The translations under genes and the position numbers were made by a program. From NCBI GenBank assembly GCA_015680685.1, contig MNCI01023303.1, forward strand, positions 193,769-251,589: 57,821 nucleotides of DNA, read 5' to 3'. Source of the DNA: Gnetum montanum (lineage: Eukaryota > Streptophyta > Gnetopsida > Gnetales > Gnetaceae). The notes below the pieces were generated by a model that was not told where the DNA came from, did not search any database, and was given only the letters and a program-made list of their open reading frames with translations. Positions 30,270 through 41,999 of this stretch are shown here, piece by piece. Within the stretch, counting starts at the first letter, position 1; the number at the start of each line of letters is the position of its first letter.

Positions 30270-31260
30270 AATTGGCAAAAATAAAAAATAAAAAATGTAA
30301 GGACACTAATCATATCAAATGCATCAAGGAAGCAAATAAAAGAATTTTGATAAAAGAAAATAAAAGTTTTGATAGGTGGAAAAATCATTTTCAAGGATTA
30401 TTAAATAAAGAATTCCCAAAAGAAGAACCAAATTTTGGTTTGGCTCATGAACTTCTTTGAGGTAAAAATAGCCTTATTAAAGATGAAAAATGGAAAAGCT
30501 GTTGGACTAGATAACATTCCTATAGAAGCTTGGAAAGCATTGGGAGATACAAGAGTTTCTTTGTTGATCCTATTATTTAAAAATATTTTGAAAGATGAAG
30601 AAATACCCCATAATTAGAAAAAAAGATTGTTGTTGCTATTTATGAAAGTAAAGGAGACATACAAATTTGTGCAAACTATAGAGGGAAGCTAATGAACCAT
30701 ACTATGAAGTTTTGAATGAGAGTCATAAAACATCATCTCAAACTTAAATCAATGTATCAAAAAATCAATTTGGATTTATTCTAGGAAGATCTACTATAGA
30801 GGATATATTTGTAATATAACAACTAATGAAGAAATTCAAAAAACATAGGAAAAATCCACATGATTTTCATTGATTTGAAAATAGCATATGATAGAGTGGC
30901 TAATAAATATATAAAGTAATTCAAGATATGTATGAAGGAGCTACCATTAAAATTAGAATAGGTTATGGAATAACATCTAATTTTCGAGTCACAGTAAGTC
31001 TTCATCAAGGGTTTGCACTCAGCTCATACTTATCATTATGAATGAATTAACAAAGGAAATACAAGATGATATCCCTTGGTGTATACAATTTGCAGATATT
31101 ATTGTATTAGTGGATATAGCTTAAGAAAATATTGCTATTAAAATTGAGAAGTGAAGATATGCTCTAGAATCAAAAGCTTAAAAATTAGCATAAGACAAAA
31201 TATATTAAATGTAATTTTAATAACATCATAAATAGTGGTGAAATAGAAGTAACAACTCAA
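30270..31260 (+). pseudogene. RTE-type LINE reverse transcriptase relic
   Basis: The plus strand reads NKSFDRWKNHFQGLLNKEFP, then KIALLKMKNGKAVGLDNIPI followed by EAWKALGDTRVSLLILLFK. Next come broken pieces for the YRGI region, QFGFILGRSTIED, and LTKEIQDDIPWCIQFADIIV, where the catalytic FADD box reads FADI. This order is that of RTE-clade LINE RTs. Stops and shifts are frequent after 30617. The endonuclease is not recognised upstream. The end lies just before the LTR at 31302. Confidence 0.72.
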
Positions 31261-31301
31261 GGCAACAAAATTCCCTTACTATAAATAGTTTCACTACTTA
31301 G

Positions 31302-32080
31302 TGATGAGCAATAAAGTGTCATGTTAACAGGCCCCCATCAATGAGGCTATGTCGACATAGTGTCTGATATGTCTACAGGGCCCAGTCAATGCAGCCCTTG
31401 AGCAAAAAGTATAAATACAAGCTCCCAACTGTGTTTATAGGCATTCAAGTTATAGTAGTTACAACATGTGCAGTAATAAAGACAAGCCTCATGATAAACC
31501 TTGTTGAATTATGGATAGTTTAGATATTTTATTCATGCATTTAATGTTTTTAGCTATTTATTCAATGTTTTCTAGTAATTAAGCTAATTAAGTAATTAAG
31601 CAAAATAAGCTAAATAGATTATATACATAAGTACGACTGCTTCAAGTGTAACATGTATTTAGTAATCCCAGTAGTGTTATTACTTGGTGCACCTAGTACC
31701 AGAGCACTTGGTAACCGAGCAATGGATACATGGGTTCAGAACATGTATGGAAAGTGGGACTAGATGCTTATGTTGGGGCTAATTAGAGATTAGTTAAATA
31801 GTTAAATTAAATTAGTTTTCAATCTACTTCATCTCTCTATTTCAATACCAAAACCATAAAATATAAAATGACAAAGATCATATGTCTTGATTACACTTAA
31901 CCATACCTTTGTACTTCACAAGTGTAATTGGGAAAACAATGAATGACCATTAGGACAAGGTTCACTTCTTAGAAGATTAGTGTACCAGAAACTAGAGAGT
32001 TCACAAAATTTGAATAGATCACATGTGAACACTTCATGATTCATATGGTTGGGTGTAGGAGTACCTTCAACCACTCATCA
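31302..32080 (+). repeat. 5' LTR, Athila-like, 779 bp
   Basis: It starts TGATGAGCAA and ends CCACTCATCA, with a TATA box at 31410-31417 (TATAAATA). Internal landmarks GATAAACCTTG, CACTTGGTAACC and CTTAACCATACC match 58-671/18748-18905. Its U3 differs from that copy in lacking the GATATC palindrome, so it is a different subfamily. Confidence 0.82.
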
Positions 32081-32239
32081 TTAACATCACTTTTGGGGAC
32101 TCTATTTGTTGAAACGTGCACTATCTAGGTTTAGTGAATATTATTAATATCATTGGATGAATCCCAAGGTTGATATCATTTTAAAATAATATAATTACAA
32201 AAGAACACTGATATTTTAGTTGTTTTGGAAAAATTCTTC

Positions 32240-34660
32240 TTCTTCTCATAGGTGAAATGATATGAAATTATCAGTCCCACAAGAGTGCAAAGTGAGATAT
32301 GCTTATCCAAAAGAGTATGTGCTTGATTTCACCTTCATCCTACATCAAGATGAGCAACTATGATGGCATGGTATCGAAGGTAACATTGTAATGCTTTCCA
32401 ATCAATATATGCCCATGATGCTACATCAAACTCTTAAGAAAGGCATCTGAGATCTCCAAGAGGAATATGTTATGCATAGTTATGACACTCGGGACTACTA
32501 TCCCACTGAAACACAACATAGGCGAGATCAACACTAGGAGAAACATCATGAGGATGTGAAGGGGAAATGGTTCAAAAATCCCTTATTCTTGCTGAACCAA
32601 GATGATAATGAGGACCCTTCCTTTGAGGGCTCTTAGCATGAAAATTCTCCACCCTTTGTTATTGGTGATCAGGGTTTGGCCCTAAATCTATGGTCTATAA
32701 TCAACAATCTAGGTTTAAGAAAAGATGGCAGTCAAGGAAAGGAATCAAACAAGCATCAAGATGATAAGAAAATCAGTGAATGTGGCCATGATAACCGAAG
32801 GGAAATTAGGAGATATCATGGTGGAGGTAGTCCTCCTCCCTCTTCTTCCTCTTCATTTGTATCTACTTTTTCTTCTTCTTTTGGTTTTGAAAGATGCTAC
32901 AGAAGGAACAACTATGATGGAGGTGAGTAAAGGGACAATAATACTAATTGCAGGCTCATAATAATTAAAGAGGTAATAGAGGACATCATTGATGACAATA
33001 AAATAATGATGATGATGAGCCTTTGTTGGTGACTCAAAATGTGCTTAACATTGTAGAGGCAGTCAAGATTCCAATTAGGCATGTGAAAGATAGTCAGATT
33101 AAGCACTTAGACATGAACAATATCCCAAGATTTGAGAGGTGATATAACTCTGATCTGCATAATCATCTACAAGCCTTTCATGATGCATGTGCCTTACAAA
33201 AAATCTAGAATGATTAGTAAAAACTTAAGCTATTCCATAGGACACTCATTAAGAAAGCAGAAGGTTGGTATTGGTCCTTGGAGCTGGAATGTATTTGCAG
33301 ATGGAGTACCATGCTAGAACTATTTAATGAAAAATATCCGATATACTCCAGAGTGTCTAACCTGAGAAAGCAAATACAATGCTAGAAATAGAGAATGCAT
33401 GAACCCTTGGATGCCACCATGGGCAAATATTATTTTCTCTTACATTGATGCCTTGGCCATGGTTATTCTTAGAGGGAGAAACTCTTCCACATTCTAGATG
33501 GGCTTAGAGTAGAAACTAGAAGAACTCTTGGGGTTTATGCCCAAGGGAGACTATTTAAATTAAGAGCTCACCAAATACAAAGGCTGATAGAGTAGGTTAC
33601 AAAAGAAGAAGGTGACTTGTGAAAAAGGAAAAGTGCAAAATAATATAATAGGGACCCTTCCATAATAAAAAGGGAGGTTTGATTTTGTGACAAGGAGGAG
33701 TCACCACTCAATGAAGTGATGAACAAAAAAACCTTACCCATCCAAAAATCTATTTCTAGCATTTCAGCAAAGGTTGATAAATTATGAAACTCTTTGGATG
33801 AAAAATTCCAAATTGCTATGAAGATTGCTAAAGAGTCCAAAGAGTGAAATAGTGACCATGACCATAGGAGGTGAAAAGAACTGAACGTATCTACCAGAGA
33901 GGTAAGGACAAAGTTGATGCAATAGAAGAAGTTATGGAGATAGACTTAGATGATGATGTTGGGTGTGACATTTGTTAATATGAACATCCTAAGGAATGTT
34001 TCCTCATGGTGTCACACTTACAAGAGTCTAGCATGTACGTGTTGAATCCTCAATCAGCATGGAGGTATGCACCTAAATAATTACCTTATCCTCAAGGCAA
34101 TTTAAGGTAGTTCCACTAGCAACAATAGGCTATCTAAGTAAAGCTCCATCACAACCATATGAACAATATCAATAGTGGCACCAACAAAAATAATGGGAAA
34201 TGCCACCACTAAGACAGCAATACCCTTATAGTCAACCAGATCCATATAGGTATTATGTTTAGCAATCCATTTCTCCGTGAAGCTTTGTAAGCCATGCCTC
34301 ATTCTAACATCTCTATTATCCTCCATAGTACCATTGAACTCATTCACCATCTAATTGAGGGGATCACCCATATTCATATCACCCTCTGCATCTATTTGCA
34401 TACTTCCCTCTACCCTCAACCCAATTACCTCTTGCTCTATCCATGCAAGTTGAAATTCCCTCACAGCCATAGCAATGAAATGCTACAAGGGTTGTACATT
34501 CACAATAAACCTTCCAGCCAAGTGTTTTGGACAATTGATCAAGGAAACGACCCTTCTTCCAACCCAATAGTCCTCCCAAATCCGCACAACCTAATACAGC
34601 TGGTCGCTCTATATCTCCAACACCCTCATCCTCTACATTAAACACATTTGAGTACCCTTC
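32240..34660 (+). pseudogene. Gag of Athila-like element (first plus copy)
   Basis: Order of readable pieces: VPQECKVRYAYPKEYVLDFT, ALNLWSIINNLGLRKDGSQG, a Gly/Ser patch (HGGGSPPPSSSSS), IKHLDMNNIPRFE with NSDLHNHLQAFHDACALQ (capsid-like core, 33.0-33.4 kb), a coiled segment KSISSISAKVDKL, and a knuckle-like CDIC...YEHPKECF near 33.97 kb where one Cys spacing is off. A Pro/Gln-rich tail runs to about 34.6 kb. Stops occur every few dozen codons. Product would be the particle protein. Confidence 0.72.
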
Positions 34661-35700
34661 AAAGAAAACGTTGCCTTAGATCCACACTATGATGTTAACT
34701 CATGTTGTTTTCGATTAGATCAAGGTTGGCAATCTTTCCATGAAAATATTTGACCTAAGAAGTCCTCTTATTTACTTGTAGATAATTGGACAAAAGCCAT
34801 GCAAGGCCTTTCTTAATTCTGGTAATCTCATTTGCCATGACATGTACAAGGCCTAGAACCTGCCACCTCTCAAGAAGAGGAAAATCTTTTTAGAATTACT
34901 AAACCAATCAATCACTGTTCCTTTGGGAGTATTGGAGGACATTGTGACCACAATTTATCTATGGTCTTATGTTGTTAATTTTCTAGTAATCAAGGTAGAA
35001 AATTGCAAAGGTGACTTCTCCATTGTTGTGGGATGTGCATGGTTAAGCACTGTTGATGCATGAATGGGCATCAAGGACCTATCCTTGGAAATCTCCAAGG
35101 AAAATGAATTTGGATGCTCAAAGAAGAAGCATATTCTATGCATCACATTTAGTGATAACGGGTGTAATTACATGCAAAATATCTGATCCATTAAGAGTAG
35201 AATCATTAAAGCTTACAATTAGTGTGCACATGAAATAGATATCGAAAGGTGCTTATATGTAGTAGCCACAAAATAAGAGGGCACCCAGTGGTTGATAGCT
35301 AACTATGACAACAACACACTATGCATGAAACCTACTAAGAGCTTGACATGTGTTTATGTCAAAGGCATGGATGAACTTGAGCAAGTTCATCACCAACTCT
35401 CCAATGATGAAGATGGTGATACTTGTTGGGGAGAGCTAGTAATCCCTAACAATTTCAAGCAAGAGCCCTTAAAGTTAAAAACTCTACTAGCCAGCATGGA
35501 GTATGCATTTTTAAATAATGGTGAGGTGGTTATAATCAATGCAAATCTTGGTCCTAAACAAAAATACAAGCTATTGAAGATGGTCAACAAATGGTCAACA
35601 ACCTTTTCTTGGTCACATCCTAAACTAATACGAATTTATCTACGGATATGTAAGCATCGTGTCTACACTAACTTAATCATGAAGCTATGAAGGCAACCAT
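34660..35700 (+). pseudogene. Protease and protease-RT linker, Athila-like
   Basis: Text shared with 44450-45105 and, inverted, with 40400-40930: TKPINHCSFG-like phrase, VVNFLVIKVENCKGDFSIVV, DLSLEISKENEF, and YVKGMDELEQ. The active-site region reads NSGNLICHDMYKA near 34.82 kb, so the catalytic Asp position is Asn. The linker ends LKTLLASMEYAFLNNGEVVI and KYKLLKMVNKWSTTFSW, the usual Athila lead-in to RT. Confidence 0.65.
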
Positions 35701-35729
35701 AGAGGTGGTTGAATCCCTAGTTGAAACAA

Positions 35730-36930
35730 ATCATTAGGGAGGAAATAAAACAACTCCTCAAGGCAGGGTTTATCTATCCCATCATAGATAGTGAGTGTGT
35801 TAGCCCACTTGTAATTGTGCCAAAGTAAGATGACAAGTCGTGGGTCTACATCAACTTCAAGTTGTTGAACATGAAAACATTTAAAGATTGTTTTCCATTA
35901 CCATTTGTGGACCAAGTGTTAGACACTACCTTCAAGCATTGCTATTATAGCTTCTTGAATGATTATAGTGGCTATAACCAGATCCAAATTTCACCAGAAG
36001 ATCAGGCTAAGACAACATTCATGAGTCCATGGGGTACTTTTTCATATTACAAGATGTTATTTGGTTTGTATAATGCCCTTACAACATTTCAACACCTAGT
36101 CTTTAGTATTTTTCAGTAGCAACTTTGTAGTGGGGTAGAAGTCTTTATGGATAAATTTTCTACCTATAGGGCTACATTTGAGCAAGCCTTAGATCACCTT
36201 GAGTAGGTACTAAAAAGATGTATTGAAAAAAACCTTAGGCTCAATTGGGAAAAATTCCATTCAATGGTCCAGGAAGGCATAGTACTAGGGCACAAAATTA
36301 CTCAAGCAAAGATTGAGATAGACCTAGAAAAGATAAGGGTCATCCAAGGAATCACATGCCAGCTAGAGATAGTTAAAGATATTCAATCATTCCTTGGACG
36401 CACTAGCTAACACTAATGGTTTATAGAGAAATTTTCTAGGATCTTAAAGCTATTGGTCAAACTTACAAAGAAAGATGTTCCATTTTTCTAGACTAAGGAA
36501 TGCGAACATGCATTCCAACTACTAAAGGAAAATCTTGAAGAAATTGCAATTCTACAAGTACTAGATTAGTCTAGACCATTTCATATAATGCCAGATGCAT
36601 CTAACTATGCCTTGGGAGTTATGATTATGTAGTTAGATGACAAGAAACATCCATATTACATCCACTCTACAAATTGAAGCATTGTGGATGCACAATTGAA
36701 TGATAGTGGTGTATGCTCTTGATACTATGTGCTTAGCTACAAAGTATTTGTGCACATAGATCACAAGCGCCATCCACTTCTTAATGAAAAAGCCAATAGT
36801 GAGCCCCTGTATCATATGGTGTTTCATGATCTTGCATAAATTCAATCTCACAATGGTAGATCAAAAAGGAATTGAGAATGTGATCATTAACAACCTTTCT
36901 CAGTTAAGATGAAATAATAAAGAGGAGGAG
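35730..36930 (+). pseudogene. Reverse transcriptase and RNase H, Athila-like
   Basis: RT landmarks: LLKAGFIYPIIDSECVSPLV, MKTFKDCFPLPFVDQVLDTT, TTFMSPWGTFSYYKMLFGLY and, for the catalytic box, VFMDKFSTY, in which the second Asp of the usual FMDDF is Lys. Then KNLRLNWEKFHSM and a connection. RNase H follows near 36.58 kb (FHIMPDASNYALGVM, YKVFVHIDHKRHPLL). Several stops interrupt. The enzyme would copy RNA to DNA and degrade the template; this copy cannot. Confidence 0.75.
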
Positions 36931-37149
36931 AGTTTGTTCTTTGATCAATTTCTAGAAAAACTCCTCTTTACAGGAGTAATAAATGACCAAGTGTCCCTTG
37001 AACCAAAATGGTATGAAGGCATACTCACTTACCTTCTCAATTCGGAGATGCCACAAGATCTAGACTTTAGAAAAAAAATGACAATTTGTTCATCAGGTAA
37101 AGTACTTCATAGAAATCAATGGACACCTTTAGAATGTGTGCACTAATGT

Positions 37150-38165
37150 CCTTGTTCGTTGGTGTGTCCCTGATGTAGATCAATTATATGCTCTTCAATA
37201 CATCACGAAGGCTCTTGTAGAGGCCACTATGAAGGAAGATGCATGGCCATAAAAATCGTGATGGCAGGATACTATTGGCCAATAATCTTCAAGGATGCCT
37301 AGTAGTTTGTTTGATTTTTTGAATGTTGTCAATGATATGGTGGGATAACTACTCGAATGGAGGATCCTTAATAGTGGATTCAACCACTGGAGCCCTTTGA
37401 CATATGGGACATAGACTTCATGTGTTCCATGACACCCATGTCGAATGGAAATGCATACATCATCATAACATTCAACCATTGCACCAAATGGATAGAATTA
37501 GTAGTGATTACTAATTGTACATCATCCACTATTGCTAGATTTGTACAACAACATATTGTAAATAGCTTTGGGGTTCCACATGCACTAATTTTTGATAATG
37601 AAACCCATTTTATAGGTGCCACCTTTTGAAAGTTGATGCAATGCTTGGGGGTTGAACATAAATTAATAACACCTTATTACCCTAAGCCAATGGTTAAGTA
37701 GAAGTTACCAATAGGGAGATTACAAAGATCCGGACATAGACCATAAGCAAATATAGGAGAGATTAGAGCATAAAACTTAACAATGCCCTATGGACCTACC
37801 ACTCAACATGAAACTTCTTATTGGCTACTCTCCCTATCAGCTAGTGTACGGAAAACTTCCAACATTTCCAATGAAATCCAATCTTTGTACACTTTCAAAA
37901 ACCTGTGAATTGGACCTTGACTTGAGCCTAGCACAAAGAGAAATATTGATCAACCTAAATATGCTAGATGAAAACCAATTAGTGGGCCTATCTTTGAATT
38001 AAGTGCATAAGGCATATAATAAACAATGACATGACCTTAGAATATGAAAAGTAAAATTTCAACTAGGAGATAAGGTTCTCTACTCGAACCCCACACACAT
38101 ATCCCAAAAGAGAAAGTTCCAATCATTGTGGGAGGAACCTTATGTAATTGATGAAATCTTTTCTT
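37150..38165 (+). pseudogene. Integrase, Athila-like
   Basis: Readable pieces: GYYWPIIFKDA (zinc region), IWDIDFM-type start of the core, MSNGNAYIIITFNHCTKWIE, FVQQHIVNSFGVPHALIFDN followed by ETHFIGATF (second catalytic Asp in FDNE), KLITPYYPKP, and the plant Ty3 phrase YSPYQLVYGKLPTFPMKSNL. The third catalytic Glu lies in a stop-broken stretch near 37.70 kb. End text resembles KVLYSNPTHIS and PYVIDEIFSSGAMI. It matches 45660-46600 closely. Confidence 0.75.
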
Positions 38166-38189
38166 CTGGGGCCATGATAGATACATAAT

Positions 38190-38503
38190 AATCCAATAAT
38201 GTTAATACATGTTTGAGATGTGTGTAGCAAGTTGGGAACAAATACTCTATGCTTAAGCAAAAATAGATTTATTTTTTATTCTTAGGTTAATTATATTAAT
38301 ATTTTAATAATAAATTTTGATCATGTACCTCAATAACACTTAACCATATGACTTAAGACGCATCCAAGTGTGATTAGGAAGACAATTATCAATGACTCAA
38401 CACTTAGCTATCTAGGACATTTGTTTAGTCTTAGTAGATGAAATTCACTTGGATCATGCATGAACATTTATGATACAAATGGTTGGTATAGGGTTTCTTT
38501 GCC
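38190..38503 (+). repeat. Partial LTR at the end of the first plus copy
   Basis: Matches the middle and 3' part of the LTR family (ATGTTTGAGATGTGTGTAGC, CACTTAACCATATGAC, GGATCATGCATGAACA). It ends near TTGCCAATTATTA, a diverged CACTCATCA. The first half is missing. Confidence 0.65.
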
Positions 38504-39419
38504 AATTATTAATAAAAACACCTTGAAAAGAAAAATATTATGCTCACACCACTCAAGGATTATATAGTCAAAGGGTCACATCTAAATAAAGCATCCATGT
38601 CTTTCAATTAAACAATTTAAGAAAGTTATAGTATCATCATAGAAGAGATAAATATCATCATAATATAAGTGAAAGAATCTTAGGTTATGAAAAAACATAT
38701 ATACATACACATTCATGCAACACACATACACATGCATAATACACACCATTGAGAAATTAGTTATATTAGAGTAAGGATAGAAGATAGACTTACCTAAACC
38801 TCAAGAATCTTCCTGAAGAACATATTCTTTGCTTCTTTCACACTCTCATGGTTATGTTATATTATCCTTTCTAGTGGTTCTTTTTTCTCTTGCATGGTAT
38901 GTCTAGGGGGAGATGTATAGGAGTATTTATAGGCCTAATAAGGGAGAGATCTTTTAAATTCAACAGAGTTTTGTATTTAGTGTGGATAGTTGGCGGTTGG
39001 AAGATTCCAGGAAAATATCCTTTTTCTATATAGAGATTTTAACTTTTAGAACACTCTAGTAAAAATATCCTCTCCTCCCCATCTACCACTTATGTTTACC
39101 TTGCATATTTACTTTACCAAAGTTACTATACATTAATCATCATTTACTAAGATTACTATTTATTTACATTGTTACTTTTTACTTTTACATTTCTTCCTTT
39201 CTATCCTTTTATCATGGTATGTATAGTTCTTCCTAAGTTCTTGTTTTCTTTTTCTAAATTATTTTAGCCCTTTTTTAGTCATGCATTATTATAACAATAG
39301 AATAATAAATCTTATGTTATGATAAAACATGTAAAATAACTTATTTATTAAATATTCCAAGTACATCCAAGATAAATTACATACTAATATGTTCAAAGTA
39401 CTACCTTAACTATGATACC
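38504..39419. other. Unassigned; possible LTR promoter on minus strand
   Basis: AT-rich sequence with an ACACAC/CATGCA tract (38700-38750). The complement of TATTTATAGGCC at 38924-38935 gives a minus-strand TATA box. This could be the LTR of the inverted fragment 39420-40930, but I could not define its ends. Confidence 0.3.
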
Positions 39420-40930
39420 TTCTATTATATCTTTAATATAAGTTGAGGTTTAAGTAGAACATTGCACCTTGACCTTCTCTGGGTCAAACTTAATGCCTTT
39501 TTCTAAAATCTTGTACCCCAATATTATGCTTTCTTGAATCATGAGGTAGTTCTTCTAATAGTTTCACTTCAAGTTCATGTCCATATATCTCTTTAATACT
39601 TTTCTAATTAATTTAAGACTTGATTAAACTTAGAGCCATAGGTGAAGAAGTTATCCATGAAGACTTCAATAGCATTTCCTATTTGCTTTTGAAAGATACT
39701 TAATACCAAGTGTTGAAAGATATTAGACATATTACATAAGCCATAAAGAATCTTCTTATATCCAAAAGTTCCTCATGAACTCTTGAACATTATTTTGGCT
39801 TAATCTTATGATGCAATTTGGATTTGGATATAACCACTATAACAATCCAAAAAATTATAGTACCTATGGTCTACAATTTTATTGAGAACCTGATAAACAA
39901 ATGGCAATGCAAAATGATCCTTGAACATTGCCATGTTCAATAGTTTGAAATTAATACAGATTCACCACTAGCCTTCTTTCTTTGGCATAGACACAATTAC
40001 CAATGAACTTACCCACTCACTATCTACAACAAGATTAATGAATCTAACTTTCAAAATATTTTCAATTCATCTTCTAATAACTTGCATTTATTTTGAATTC
40101 AACCTGCACTATGGTTGGTTTTTGGGATTTGCTATAGGATATGTGTATATGCAATGTTGGCATATCCATGAAGTGATTCTAGTGATCTCATCATAACATC
40201 ACGTAAATGTTGTGGTCCATTTATTCATAACTTTTAGTGGCTTCTTTTTCTATCTCTATTAGCTCTACATTATTTATTACTAGCTTACAATTCTAAAGGA
40301 AAACATATTTTAATGACTTGGTAATATCTTCAATTCTATTCATTCTAGCATAGGTTCTTCTAGAATCTCAAACTCCCAAGAATTGATATTTTTCTTAAAG
40401 TTTACTTGCATTTGTTGGAAGAGTTGCTACTTCATTTACATTAACTTATTCAATTCTTTAACATATGGGCTAGTAAGTACTTCAGTTAGTTCCATGTAGA
40501 TTGTGGATTTGTCACTTTCAATTATTATAAGCCACTCGATGTCTTCTTTCTTTGTGGCTACTATGTACAATCATCTTTGCTCACATAATGATTCTTCATG
40601 TGATCTACATGCTATGATGGCTCTTTGTTTATTTACCCAAATTTTATGCAAGTAGTTTCACCCTGTGTCATGTTACACGATATATGAATATTTTTTCTTC
40701 TTAACTTTTCCATGCTCATTTTCCTTGGGAATCCCCAAGGATAGGTCTTTGATTTTTAGCTTAGTATAATTAATGCTTACGCACGCACTTTTCATAATAA
40801 TCGAGAATTTTCCATTATAGTTGTCCATATGGATAATAAGAAAATCAATGAGATATAATCATCCACTAATGTTGGTTACAATTTCCTTCACTAATCCTAA
40901 AAAACTGATGATTGATTGATCAACAAGTGA
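39420..40930 (-). pseudogene. Inverted Athila-like protease-RT fragment
   Basis: Minus-strand pieces: ISFLGLVKEIVTNISG and DLSLGIPKENEHGKVK (protease-side), YIVATKKEDIEWL, NSWEFEILEEPMLE and SLKYVFL (linker), then RT text YNFLDCYSGYIQIQIA, ILYGLCNMSNIFQHLVLSIF and EVFMDNFFTYGSKFNQVL. The catalytic box reads FMDNF. The order and text parallel 34900-36200 in opposite orientation. No gag or integrase is attached, so it is a truncated insertion or rearranged piece. Confidence 0.72.
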
Positions 40931-41149
40931 TGAAGCATCATGGTTGGTAGCATCGACGAGATGCCATTGATGCAACCTTGTCAATAGGATACAATTAACA
41001 TGATTCCATCGACATAGGGTTTGACCTGTTAACATGTACCCACCAACAAGGATTCTTGTTTTTCTCACCAACCATATTTATGAGAAAGAAGTCTTAGTTA
41101 TAGCGAAGCTCTAGCAATTTTTCCATTTGAATGCTAGAATATTTCCTAA

Positions 41150-41830
41150 GTGCCAAAAATAGGAGTCAAAGAGTGCATAGATCTTTATTCAATCACTATT
41201 GTACTTGAGCACTACATTGTATGCAAAAATAAGCATGAGGTTTCTGATAAACCTTGCAACACTTTATAATAGATTAATTATTTCCTTTATGCATTTAATA
41301 TTTTAAGTAATTTCGTTTAATGCTTTAAGTAATTAAAGTAATTAAATTAAGCTAATTTAAGCTAGATTAAGATACATTAAATAGTAATTAATTAAGCACA
41401 TAAGTATGACCACTTCAAGCATAAGCTTGATGCTTGGTAACCCTAGTAACACTTAATGTTTGGTAACCCAATAGTGTTAAACATGTTTAGGATGTGTACG
41501 GTAAGTGGGAACAAATTCTTATGTTTGGATTAGTTTAATGTTAGTTAGATAGAGTAAATTAGCAATTAAATATATAATTTTTTATTCTTTAATATTAAGC
41601 AACATAGAACATAAAATATAAAAATGATAAAAATCATAAGCCTTAGTCGTGCTTAACCATACTTTTGCATTTCACAAGTGTAATTGAAAAGATAATGATA
41701 GCAATGGTTAGTTTCATGTCCTAGAGACCACTGTACTTAGAAAGCTATAATTCCATGGAATTTGACTAGATTTTGTGTGAATGCTTAGTGATTTGTATGG
41801 TTTGGCATAGGGTCTACTTGCTGCTCATCA
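41150..41830 (+). repeat. 5' LTR, Athila-like, 5'-truncated
   Basis: From about 41150 (GGAGTCAAAGAGTG, as at 216 in the first LTR) to CTGCTCATCA at 41830. TATA and LTR start are missing; the sequence before 41100 is the inverted fragment. Landmarks GATAAACCTTG, TGCTTGGTAACC and GGATGTGTACGGTAAGTGGG are clear. Confidence 0.78.
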
Positions 41831-41831
41831 T

Positions 41832-41849
41832 TGGCACTGTTGTTGGGAA
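41832..41849 (+). other. Primer-binding site, Athila type
   Basis: TGGCACTGTTGTTGGGAA directly after the LTR end. It has the length and pattern of the Athila site TGGCGCCGTTGCCGGGGA, which I recall as tRNA-Asp complementary, with mostly C-to-T type differences. Confidence 0.65.
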
Positions 41850-41999
41850 CTTGTAGTTTGATACATGCACTATCTTGGACTTAGTGAAAATTATTTAAGA
41901 TCATTGGAATGAATCCTAAAGTCACAATCATTTCAACAATAATAATAATTATACTTAAAGAACATTGTTATTTTTATTTTAAGTGAAAATATCTTCTTC

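Larger units (their letters stand above)
31302..38503 (+). mobile_element. Athila-like element: LTR, gag, pol, partial 3' LTR
   Basis: The 5' LTR (31302-32080) is followed by a degraded primer-binding site, gag, protease, RT, RNase H and integrase in plus orientation, then a partial LTR at 38190-38503. The pol end (PYVIDEIFSSGAMI near 38160) runs straight into the middle of an LTR, so ORF3, the polypurine tract and the LTR start were lost in one deletion. Every frame has many stops. It is Athila-like by primer site, protein text and the ORF3 seen in sister copies. Confidence 0.8.

Noticed and set aside
31297-38510. Target duplication for the first plus Athila-like copy
   Set aside because: CTTAG precedes the 5' LTR, but no match follows the partial 3' LTR, whose end is diverged.
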